From: Euphorbia lathyris
Taxonomy: Eukaryota > Streptophyta > Magnoliopsida > Malpighiales > Euphorbiaceae
Length of the DNA: 64,000 nucleotides
Direction: 5' to 3'
Assembly (NCBI RefSeq): GCF_963576675.1
Contig: NC_088915.1
Location: forward strand, 6,949,001 to 7,013,000
Each line of letters starts with the position of its first letter. The stretch's first letter is position 1. Shown here piece after piece: positions 34,177 to 43,656 of the stretch. The notes beneath the pieces were generated by a model. It did not search any database. It saw only the letters and a program-made list of their open reading frames with translations, and was not told where the DNA came from. Both the position numbers and the translations under genes were made by a program.

Positions 34177-35469
34177 ATGCGTTTCTCTTTTCCCATCAGT
34201 TTAATTATGATTATATCGTGGAACTATTTTGGAGCCGGTGGTAATGAGTTTCACCGGGCTCTTCGCCATGTGATTTCGGTTTTTAAGCCAAGTATTTTTG
34301 CGTTGTTAGAAACAAGGTTACCTTCCTCTCAGGCAGAGGATCTCCACCGAAAGATTAATTTTACCAATGTTGAAGTTATTGATACTGAGGGGTTCAGAGA
34401 GGGGATTTGGCTCTTCTGGAATTCAAGTGTGGCGTCAATCTCTGTTCTTGCATAGGATAGGCAGTTTTTACACACAAAAGTGGTAATCAGAGATGGCTCC
34501 CCCAGCGGAATATCCTTTCTTGTAACGTTTGTCTATGTGCGCCCGCAGCTCACCCTTAAGAGAGAGTTCATGAACAATCTCCTTGCACTCCAGGCCACGG
34601 TAACTAGTCCCTGGGTCCTCATTGGAGATTTTAACTGTATCAGAAGCCCGACGGAGAAACTTGGTGGTGCTCCGAGTGTGGTTGACAGATGTGTTTTGTT
34701 CTCGCAGTGGATAAACGATACGCAGTTAGTTGATTTGGGATTCATTGGCCCATCTTTCACTTGGTTCAGAGGCAGTACAGTTTGCACTAGAATAGCTTGT
34801 AGGTTAGACCGGGCTCTTTATAATACTCAGTTCAGACACCATTTTCCGGAGGCTATCCTTAGACACTTGCCACACAACAAATTAGACCATTCGCCAATCC
34901 TCCTTGACCTCAAGCTTCTATCGTCTGGTCCTTCTGAAAAGCCATTCCGGTTTGAGGCAGCTTGGACCCTTCATGCGACTTTTCCCCACTTCTTCCATTC
35001 TCATTGGAATAATACTGCTGATATTTCGACCAGCCTTACTGATATTGTTCCGGAATTGAAACGCTGGAACCGGGTAGTGTTTGCAAACATTAATTACAGA
35101 AAAAAAAGAGTTTACCGTCGGCTAGCTGGGGTTCAGAGGTGTCTTACGGCTAGGCTGACTAGGGGTTTGATAAGGCTTGAACAAAAGCTCCTCAAGGACC
35201 TATCAGATATTCTTCTGCAGGAGGAAACGATGTGGTTCCAAAAATCCAGGGTGAAATGGCTTTGTGCAGGTGACTCGAACTCAACCTTCTTTTATACTTC
35301 TACTATTATCAGGAGAAGGCGGAATAAAATTGAGTGTCTGAAGAATGAAGAGGGCCGTTGGGTTTGGGACAGTGTGGAGATTAAAGAGATTATTGAGGGG
35401 TATTACAGTAACTTGTATACTGAGGAGAATCTGCTCCTCCTAGTCATCAACGGTTCAGAATATAGCTAA
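34177..35469 (+). pseudogene. LINE2p ORF2: endonuclease domain
   Basis: The frame has the endonuclease/exonuclease/phosphatase fold: IISWNYFGAGG at the N-terminus, FALLETRLPSS, then WVLIGDFNCI and LDHSPILLDL, which carry metal-binding and catalytic residues. A TAG at 34453-34455 interrupts it, after which the same frame continues from 34480. The later part (VKWLCAGDSNSTFFYTS) is the linker before reverse transcriptase. A frameshift near 35440 moves the reading into another frame. The enzyme would nick target DNA to prime reverse transcription. Confidence 0.87.
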
Positions 35470-35784
35470 TTGGCGGCCTTTTGAGAGAGAAATTCGGGGA
35501 GCAGTCATTGATATAGGGCAACACAAGGCCCCCGGACCCGACGGCTTCCAAGCCCACTTCTTCCAGCAGCTCTGGCCTTCTATTGGGGCACAGGTTATCA
35601 AGGCGGTCCAGCAGGTTTGCGACTCAGGGACTGTACTAGTGGCATGGAATGAGACCTTTCTTACTGTTATTCCTAAAATTGATAATCCAGAGTCAATAGT
35701 GCAGTTTCGTCCGATCAGTCTCTGTAATGTTATTTACAAAGTGGTCAATAAATGTGTGGTGAACCTCATCAAGCCGCTTGTAGG
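35455..35784 (+). pseudogene. LINE2p ORF2: reverse transcriptase N-terminus, truncated
   Basis: Read one frame over from the endonuclease, the sequence gives NIANWRPFEREI, GQHKAPGPDGFQAHFFQQLW and FRPISLCNVIYKVVNK, the first blocks of LINE reverse transcriptase. It ends before the catalytic YADD block because the OgreD1 LTR begins. The missing part, if it survives, lies beyond the inserted elements and outside this window. Confidence 0.82.
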
Positions 35785-38451
35785 TGTCGTGGCCTCGCCT
35801 GGAAGACCCGGGGGGTGAACACCGTTGATGACAGATGCTGTGATTGGCGCCGAAAGCAACCAATCGGGGAATCAAGCTGCTCGACAGGGCCGGAGCTCGG
35901 AGTATGGAAGAGTCGCCACCCACGAATGGGAAATGAACACCGATCCCTTGCGGGAGACCGATGAGGGTTCGGGAAATTTGGGTACGAGCCGAGAAGGCTA
36001 GCTCCTTTCCGGAGAAAGGCTACTAGGCACTACCGACATCGCCCGGTTCTGAACCACCGGCCTCCTACTTAGCATGTTAGGCGTTAACGGACTAATCGCA
36101 TATTTCTTCAAGTTTAAAATTCATTTGAAACCTTTTCTTTCTCGTTTTGAAAACCGTTTTGAGCATATATTATTGAAAGTCATTTCAGTAAAGAATCACC
36201 CATTTATATGAATTTAGAGTATATGGAAGAAAGAGGGAGATAGAAGGAAGAATTGGTTTATCTACAACGTGAGTTATGCTTTATATTATACATTAAATCT
36301 ACGCTAATCTCACTCCCCAAAAGAAGGTTTATTTACATGATTCGTGCCTTAATCGCCGTTGGAACGATTTAGACACATACATGATTTTCACTCGAATAGC
36401 TGTTGGAACGATTCGAGTGTTTGAAAACGTGAAATAATGAGAGTTTTAACCAAAAATGTGATTAAGCATACAAGTCCATTTATTTTGTACAAAACCATTT
36501 TGTAAACGATTCAAAACTATGTTATTTATTGAAAAGCGTTTTTAATCACAAGGTTCGCTTAATCCGTCGTTGGAACGAATTAAGGTTTTAAAACGTGATG
36601 TTTAGGAAGTGGTTTAAAATGACAAAAAGCCTTTTATTTACACTTTAGGAATATCCAGAAACCTTTAGTTTAAATAAGCAAATTGAACTCTCTTTTTGTG
36701 GTTTATTTTCCCTTTTTTCACTCAATTAACCTTTACTTGAATATGATTACAATAATTAACAAATTAAACCCAAATTCACCCAACCAAATATATTTGAAAT
36801 ATATACATATAGAAGGTCCAAAATAGGAGTAAATATACACATACATATACATTTTGATTAAAAATAATGGTTATATCTATAGATTAAAAATAAGGAAGCA
36901 AAGGAATAACATATAGTATAGTTGTTGATAAGTAAAAATAATAATGAAAACAATGCTTTATTTAAAAACAAGTAAAACAATGAACAAAGTTCATAAAGAA
37001 TAAGAAAATAACTCTTAAATCCCAAAATAACTATTATAATAGATGTATGGAAAATAACCCTTCCAAAATAATAAGTTTATATAGTTTAGATGAATTTAAA
37101 TAAAAATCTATACATATACCTATAGTTTTACAAAACCAAATTAATAGAAATGATACCTCAAATATACAAAAATAAGTAATTATTAGTTATACACCCCAAA
37201 ATGATTTTAAATAAATTAGCTACATAATTATACATATATATATATAAGTATAAATGTCAAAAAGGTTAAAGAAATAGGGTAAAAAGACAGTTTTAGAATT
37301 CCAGCAGCTTTAGTGACGGAAAATCCGTCACTAAACTGCTTTCAGTGACAGAAAAGGGAGAATTACAGCAGCAGTCCTTATATTTTCCAGATTTATTAAA
37401 ACGCTTTATATTCAATCTATTCTATCATTTTGATCCCCGAACTACCCAAATCGGGTCATAGTCTATAACGGAGCCTCCCAAAACGATGTTTTATTTAAAA
37501 AACGTTAATTAAAAAAAACTTTTTAAATTCTATATTTACAACGTTCTAGTCCCAAACTACCCTCAAATCGGGTCACGGTTCGTGTTGGGACGTTAAAACG
37601 AGGTTTTTTATTTAAAATAAAAACGCTTATTTAACGCGAGAAGGGAATTAAACAAATACGGGAAAATAAATAAACGTGATAAATAAATAAATAAATAAAG
37701 AGACAAAACTATAAATAAAATAAATAAACAAAATAAATAAAACGAGTCCAGTCCTCGGATAATACCTCAAGATCGGTATTGACGGCTGAAGTCGGTTGAT
37801 TCCACGAATTATGGTTTCTCGGTGTTTTTGTGTTTTTGTAAAATATTTAACTTTTTTGAGGTTTTCAATTTTTAGGAAAAAAATGTTTTCTCCCAAAAAT
37901 TTACTTTCTCTCTAAAAAAAATATTCTAGAGTGAGAAGCTCTCCAAAATTTTCTCCCTCATTTGCATGGGATCCGTGCCTTTTATAGGCACGGATCCTAA
38001 AGTTGGGCGTGCGCACAACGGGTGTTGGGCGGACGCCCAACATCAAGTTGGGCAACGCCCAACGCAGGTTGGGCGCGCGCCCAACAGACGTTGGGCGGAC
38101 ACCCAACGTAGGTTGGGCGCGCGCCCAACAGGCGCTGGGCGGACGCCCAACGCAGGTTGGGCGTGCACCCAACTGCCGTCGGGCGTGCACCCGACGCTGC
38201 TGGGCGCTCGCCCAACGCCGTTGGGCGCTCGCCCAACGATTATTAGGCGCGCGTCCAACGCCTTCGGCATGCGTTGGACGACGCCCCATGTTCGTTGGGT
38301 GCCCGCGAGCCGCCTATTTGTCGACACGCAATCCCTCAGGACCCTTTCGTGGTTTTTTTTATTTATTTTATATTTTTTTTATTATTGGAATCAACCGCTT
38401 TAACCGTCTGTTATGGGTTTTCGTCACAGGTCCTCCGACTCGGTGTCTATA
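35785..38451 (-). repeat. OgreD1 3' LTR
   Basis: The LTR aligns with 56910-59628 from the GAAAGCAACCAATC-containing edge to GGTTTTCGTCACAGG...CTCGGTGTCTA. On the minus strand it starts TATAGACACCGAG; OgreD2 has TGTAGACACCGAG, so the terminal TG has mutated. The left edge cuts the LINE2p reverse transcriptase. It is AT-rich except for the palindromic array, with AAATA microsatellites near 37680-37740. Confidence 0.8.
38002..38300. repeat. Array of 22-bp palindromes in the OgreD1 LTR
   Basis: About 13 units of the form GTTGGGCG, two bases, CGCCCAAC, then a 4-bp linker, repeat head to tail. Each unit is self-complementary over 18 bp. Since 22 is not a multiple of 3, the array is open in several frames on both strands, which explains the Arg/Pro/Thr-rich ORFs there. 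The same array is in the OgreD2 LTR. Confidence 0.9.
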
Positions 38452-38640
38452 GTTGCCCCTACTTTCCTATTTTGACAGTGACGTGTGTGCTTTTTTGAAA
38501 AAACTTTTCGTGAATGTGACACATGCAATGGAAAATATATTAAAGTAAAAGACACATATAGAGTGGGAGGGGAAATACCTGATCTCCATGTCGCAAGCTC
38601 CTTCCGTGTCTTCAATCTCTTCCTCGACCCGTCTCTCCTT

Positions 38641-39118
38641 AGCTCTTCCTAGCGACCATAGTCTCTAAATCGACCGCAGGTAATATAGCTTTTTCTAGCG
38701 ACCCTAGTCTCTACATCGACCGCCGGAAATATAGCTCTTTCTAGCGACCCTAGTTTCTAAATCGACCGCAGGTACTATGGCTCTTTCTAGCGACCCTAGT
38801 CTCTACATCGACCGCAGGTAATATGGCTCTTTCTAGCGACCCTAGTCTCTAAATCGACCGCAGGTAATATAGCTCTTTCTAGCGACCCTAGTCTCTAAAT
38901 CGACCGCAGGTAATATGGCTCTTTCTAGCGACCCTAGTCTCTAAATTGACCGCAAGTAATATAGCTCTTTCTAGTGACCCTAGTCTCTACATCGACCGCA
39001 GGTAATGTCTCTTTCTAGCGACCCTAGTCTCTACATCGACCGCATGTAATATGGCTCTTTCTAGCGATCCTAGTCTCTAAATCGACCGCAGGTAATATAG
39101 CTCTTTCTAGCGACCCTA
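38641..39118. repeat. 46-bp tandem array in OgreD1
   Basis: About ten copies of a unit containing TAGCGACCCTAGTCTCTAAA, then TCGACCGCAGGTAATATAGC. Adjacent copies start at 38651, 38697 and 38743. The array lies between the LTR and the antisense gene. A related array is in OgreD2. Confidence 0.92.
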
Positions 39119-39482
39119 TAGTGTGCGCACTCGGGTGATTTTGGATTTCGACCTACCGTCGTCTGTGTTCCGACTGGAGTTACTGTCTCGCATGCTGAAG
39201 TCGTTGATAGGAATGACCTTATCCCTTCGTCTGGAATCTTTTCGGGCTAAAAATTATTTTCCTGGTGACTGTTATCTGTATTTTAACTGGCTTCATTATT
39301 CTGTAAATTCTGACTGTCGACTGGAGTCATCTCCCTGGACAATGGCCACTGCTTGGCAAGAACGCAGGCTGAAACGGACTGCAAATCGGAGGTTCATGCA
39401 CTTGGTAATTAATTATTTACTTTTTACCTTTACGTTATATCGTACCTTTTTCCCTTATTACAAGATTGCCACTTTTCATCCT

Positions 39483-39490
39483 TATAAAAG
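39483..39490 (+). promoter_or_regulatory. TATA box of the OgreD1 antisense gene
   Basis: TATAAAAG lies 78 bases upstream of the ATG at 39568. A pyrimidine-rich tract (CTTCTCTCTCCTCTTCTCTC, about 39520-39540) lies between. Spacing and layout fit a plant core promoter on the strand opposite to the element. Confidence 0.65.
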
Positions 39491-39567
39491 GGTGATGGGG
39501 TTCATTTTAACCCCACACCTTCTCTCTCCTCTTCTCTCTCTCTCACTAACATTTGAGCATTTTCGTG

Positions 39568-41101
39568 ATGGCGTCGAGCAAATATGATGGCACGAAGGGT
39601 ATGGAGATGGTCTTTGAGGATTTGTCTAGCGTCGTTCCTTTCTAGAACCCTGCTTCTCATCTAAGTCGGACCAACATCAATCGGGTAAGTACATCTTTGT
39701 TTTTATTTGTCAAGACTTCTAGGTTTTAGCAACCCCGTTTGAACGTTATTTGCATGCTAACATTTAAACTGCTTATGAGTCCTTTAGCTAGAAAACGCGA
39801 ATTTTTCATGCATGTGAACGACACTTTATGATTTTTGGAAATAATGTGAACTTTATACACGTGAATAGTAAAAACAGTGTGAATAGTAAAAAACGTGAAT
39901 AGTGCACATGAATAGTGAAATGATGTGAATAATGCACGTGAATAGTAAAAACGTGAATAGTGCACGTGAATTGTAAAAACGTGGATAGTGCACGTGAATA
40001 GTAAAAACGTGAATAGTGCACACGAATAGTAAAACGATGAAAATAATGCATGTGAATAGTAAAACGACGCGAATAATGCACGTGAATAGTAAAAACGTGA
40101 ATAATACTAAACCATCTTTATCAAAGAATAACGAATTAAATTAAATCCTATACGAATGATCCTACGGACGAAACTCTAAAGAATGACGATTTAGACGAAA
40201 TTTAAAGAATAACTAGTTAAACTGAATTTCTATTAGACGTATATAGAAGTGAGGCCCTTAAGGAATAATGACTCTAGCTAAGTCCCGCTCTTATATGTAC
40301 TGTTTCTTCTAGGTTATTGCTATCTCGGGATCCACCGAGGGCATCCATTCATGGTTCGCTTTGCTTCCTACGGTGGTTAGAGTCCACATGCGGGAGTTGG
40401 GCTTCGAGCCCTTTATTCTGGCGCTGCCCCGTGCCAACGGCGTGTGTGACAGGCGCGCCCTGCGTGCCCTCTGCGAGAGGTGGGTGGATTCGACCCACAC
40501 ATTTCATCTTCCATTTGGGGAGATGACGATCTCACCCCGAGACTTTTCTTTGCTGACCGGATTACGAGGTAGTGACACTCCGATCCCCCTTTACTATGAT
40601 ATGGTGCGTCCTGAGGTTAACCTCGATGAGATGGATACTCTGCTTGGTCCCGTAGTCTATACAGACATTAGATCTACCCCGGCGAAGTTTGTCACTACCT
40701 TTGGACTTCTGAGTCGATGAGACTTCTGCGATCGAGATGATACGGACAGGGCCACGCGTAGCTTTCTCCTATATGCTCTAGGCGAGACGGTTTTCTGTAC
40801 CGAGAACGGGACCATACATGTGGGCCTCATCCAGGCCTTCCGAGACCTAGACGTGGTGTCTTCCTATGATTGGGCCGGAGCTAGTTTGGCATACCTATAT
40901 TGATTCTTGGACCTGACTTGCCGGAAGCGCAAGGACTTCGGTGGTTATACCTTCGCCCTCCTGGTGTGTTTTCTATCACTAGCTTGTCTTTTATTCTTTT
41001 CATGACTTCCGCTTCCGACGCAGGTTCTTATGAGCAGGTTTGGGCCTACGAGAGGAGGTTTCTCCCGAGCGTCTGTGGGAGCAGTCCGCGCGGGGCTACG
41101 C
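39568..41101 (+). pseudogene. Antisense plant-mobile-domain (PMD) gene in OgreD1, spliced and truncated
   Basis: Exon 1 (39568-39684) begins MASSKYDGTKGMEMVFED and ends at a GTAAGT donor. Exon 2 (40313-40963) follows a TTCTTCTAG acceptor and reads a plant mobile domain: WFALLPTVVRVHMRELGFEP, then ALCERWVDSTHTFHLPFGEM, SPRDFSLLTGL, LLYALGETVF and SYDWAGASLAYLY. Exon 3 starts near 41038 (VWAYERRFLP) and is cut by the SireB LTR. Junctions are in phase 0. In-frame stops at 39643, 40718 and 40901 make it a pseudogene. PMD proteins occur in host genes and in transposons; those in Tat/Ogre elements are known as antisense ORFs of unproven role. The exon 3 start (41024 or 41038) is an inference from PMD similarity. 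Confidence 0.78.
39840..40110. repeat. GTGAATAGT minisatellite inside intron 1 of the PMD gene
   Basis: About 13 irregular repeats of GTGAATAGT with linkers AAAAAC and GCAC fill the middle of the 628-base intron. The minus-strand His/Phe/Tyr-rich ORFs are products of the repeat. Confidence 0.85.
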
Positions 41102-42432
41102 TGTTGGTTCCGTATAACGTAACAAGGTTAGTTCCAAGGGGGGGGATAGGAACTATTTAAAATTTTTGTCCATTAAGGCAGACTTCTTTTCTTTGAGAAA
41201 AGGTTTACACAGCGGTGCTGAGTAGTTTAAGACACAAGCTTAGTCAACTGGTGACTAAGTCTGCTTCTTTTCTTGAGTCAGGAGATAGCACTTGAGTCTA
41301 TTCTTGAACCCAGCTTCTCAAGGCACTCAACTCAGCGTGAGTTCGTTACTTGGTCAGTTTTATAGCAAGCAATATATAAAGGAGTTAAGGGTTAGAAATA
41401 TGTTACTCAGCAGACATATCCTGGTTCGGCCTCTCCGCCTACGTCCAGTCCCCAGAACTCGCCCGAGCTTTTTGAATCCTCTACTGAGCTCTTTAAAGGT
41501 AGAGCACGAAACCTTTTACAACAGAAGCTGAGTATACAAGAGTACCTTCCTCTATTCCTCTACTCACTCCTATTACTACCGCTGAGTACTATAACCGAGT
41601 ACTCAGCTTCTCCTTTCTATACTTCTAGAAATGATAAGTGTTTGTCCTAAACAACAATTGCTAAGACACTTTAGATGAATAAAATCACTCTAGACTTTTA
41701 CACAGGATTGGAATTGGTGTAAGATTTGCTTTGCTTTTCTCACAGAACTTCAAATATGAATTTGGTCAGCGTTTCGACTTAATTGAAGATCTGCATAGAA
41801 TGAAGCATTTGAAAGGCCTATTTATAATGACACTTCAAGCACTGGTGATTTCGAATTTCGAAATAACCGTTGGCGGCAAATGGCTTCCTATCGCTTCCAC
41901 TCAGTACGTGCTCAGCGTCCTCGGCCAATCATATTCTTGTATCTTCTGTCTTCGCTAGTGCTCAGTAGCTTTTCGTCAGATGAAACAGAATGTTCCCACA
42001 TTTATGGCAAAGTCTTCCAGACAGCTTCCTGCGCCTTCTGAGCTTTACCCAAAGTAGAAATACTTTGTCTCAAAGTTTATTCTGTTCTGTCGCTGACTTG
42101 TACTTCTTGTCGTTCAACTCAGCAGCTTCGTTTTGAAGCCGTTGTGATGAAGGCTTCTCGATCTTTCTTAAAGCTGAGCTGGCGTTTTAATTAGTACGAC
42201 TGCGTTTTGTCTTCCTAGGCCGTGAGATCTTGATCTGTTGACTTGGGCTTGACTTCCACTTATGGGCCTTTAGGCTTTTTATCTTAATGTCTTATAAATC
42301 AAATAACTCAACATTGAACAAACACATTAGTATGAATAAATCAAAGCATTTAAATTTAATGTGTTGGAATATTTTTATCATTCACATAAATAATTTTGTC
42401 AAATCAAAATCATGTGGAAAGGTGTTTCAACA
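41102..42432 (-). repeat. SireB 3' LTR
   Basis: The minus strand starts TGTTGAAACACC and ends GGAACCAACA. At 1331 bp it is almost the same length as the SireA LTR (7222-8557), with clear but imperfect identity. The open frames within it are not genes. Confidence 0.9.
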
Positions 42433-42888
42433 AACTCCCCCATTTTGATGTTGGCAAAAATATTCAGTGAGGAACTCAGTGTTGAGCCCCCCCATGATAG
42501 TTGACCTTGTTTTTCTCAAGATACTCCCCCGTAAGGGTTGAGCTACTGACTTAGTTTTACTTTAAACATTTCAAGGTTTAATCAAGTAAGTCTAAGGTCA
42601 GTTTTCTGAATTAGGTCAGCTCATGGATCATATTCTTTTTACTCAGTTAAGTTATGCGGAAGATCGAGTTTAGATATCAAAGTACGCTGAGTATATCTTT
42701 GTTCAATGATGTTTAGTTAAGAGGACATATAAAAGAGGTCAACGTATAGATCAACATAGCAGACAAACATGAAGCAATGTAAACAAATAACATAGTTGAT
42801 TTAATGAAGATACGTTAATGTTTAGCACAAAACATAAGTAAGCATCACATAAGATTATGTCAATTTGAACAATAGATGCATGCATAGT
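42433..42888 (-). other. SireB 3' untranslated region, distal part, with polypurine tracts
   Basis: AATGGGGGAGTT abuts the LTR at 42433-42444, and two more G-rich tracts follow near 42490 and 42525, mirroring SireA. There is no gene. The sequence resumes at 52841 after TatC. Confidence 0.75.
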
Positions 42889-43366
42889 TGATGACAAGTA
42901 GAGAAATTCCGATCAACTTTCGTCCCTGTGGGGGCGTCGTTGGGTTCGACGGGGGGAAGCTCCGATGCCAAAGTCAGTAAGGATGAACAGAAAGGCAAAC
43001 TGAAGTGACAAAGGGTAAAGGATATGTGTGTGTGTACCTGGATAGCCTGAGACGTAGGCTATATATAGCTAGAAAGTCGTAACCTTCAGAAACTAGAAAG
43101 CCTCCATTAATGCTCCATTAATGGCGGTTACAAGTTATCCTTAAGCTGGCGGTTAGCTAATTGATAGCTCGTTAATGGTCTTTATGGCCAGGTTGGCTCA
43201 GCCGTTATAATGGCGAATGAGTGTCCAAGGAGATTCGCCTCATAGGTTCACCGGCGGATCTCTTTTAATGGGCCCTTGGAGATCCGGTGATCCGCCAGGC
43301 GGATCTCATCAATACGCGGCGTTTCCTTAGGTGAATATCCCCTTAAGTCCTCGGGATAATATCTCA
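42889..43366 (-). repeat. TatC 3' LTR
   Basis: The minus strand starts TGAGATATT and ends CTTGTCATCA. It contains the self-complementary TATA word CTATATATAG at 43059-43068. A G-rich tract (minus strand, about 43380-43387) precedes it as a likely polypurine tract, although it is not directly adjacent. Confidence 0.92.
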
Positions 43367-43484
43367 ATGTTATCAGAAGCCCCCCCAAAGTTCCTTTAAA
43401 GTCCTTTAGGGCTTTTGAACTTCTGGGCGCCGCCATGATTACCTACATTAATGAGCACTCTGTTCAATGCCAATCGTAGAGTGA

Positions 43485-43490
43485 CACGTG
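43485..43490 (+). promoter_or_regulatory. G-box CACGTG upstream of the TatC antisense gene
   Basis: CACGTG with a CCAAT-like word (GCCAATCG, about 43469) and a pyrimidine-rich tract (43530-43570) lies within 180 bases of the antisense start. This looks like promoter sequence but has no clear TATA box. Confidence 0.35.
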
Positions 43491-43656
43491 TAACGTGCGC
43501 TTTGTTCAAGGAAAGAGAAGACGCCTTCTTCTTATTCTCCCTCTTTTCCCCATTCCGTCTTCATTTTCATTTGCTCGAAGCTTTTTCTGGGAATTTCAGA
43601 GTTCAAAGTTTTTCGATTTCATGTAAGTTCATCTTTCCTTACTCTAATTGTTCTGA

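Larger units (their letters stand above)
32706..35784 (+). mobile_element. LINE2p: L1-type non-LTR retrotransposon, 3' end cut off by OgreD1
   Basis: It has an ORF1 with DUF4283 and a CCHC knuckle, then an ORF2 with an endonuclease and the start of reverse transcriptase. Both are broken by stops and frameshifts. The reverse transcriptase stops at VNLIKPLVG, where the OgreD1 LTR begins. Its 5' border lies next to the minus-strand LINE fragment. Confidence 0.85.
35785..41101 (-). mobile_element. OgreD1: Tat/Ogre-type gypsy element, 3' end only
   Basis: In plus coordinates it has a long LTR (2.67 kb), a 46-bp tandem array and an antisense plant-mobile-domain gene, then is cut by SireB at 41101. 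No pol is present here. It shares LTR and array with OgreD2 (56910-64000), whose minus-strand integrase sets the element's strand. Tat/Ogre elements are known to carry antisense ORFs between pol and the 3' LTR. Confidence 0.8.

Noticed and set aside
38002..38300. Regular short repeats as a possible CRISPR array
   Set aside because: Units are palindromes joined by 4-bp linkers with no unique spacers, and the window is plant DNA. The same array lies in a second LTR.
37912..38452. Several overlapping Arg/Pro/Thr-rich ORFs on both strands
   Set aside because: They follow from the 22-bp repeat being open in all frames and show no domain. The same applies to the ORFs at 59089-59652 and at 60816-61533.
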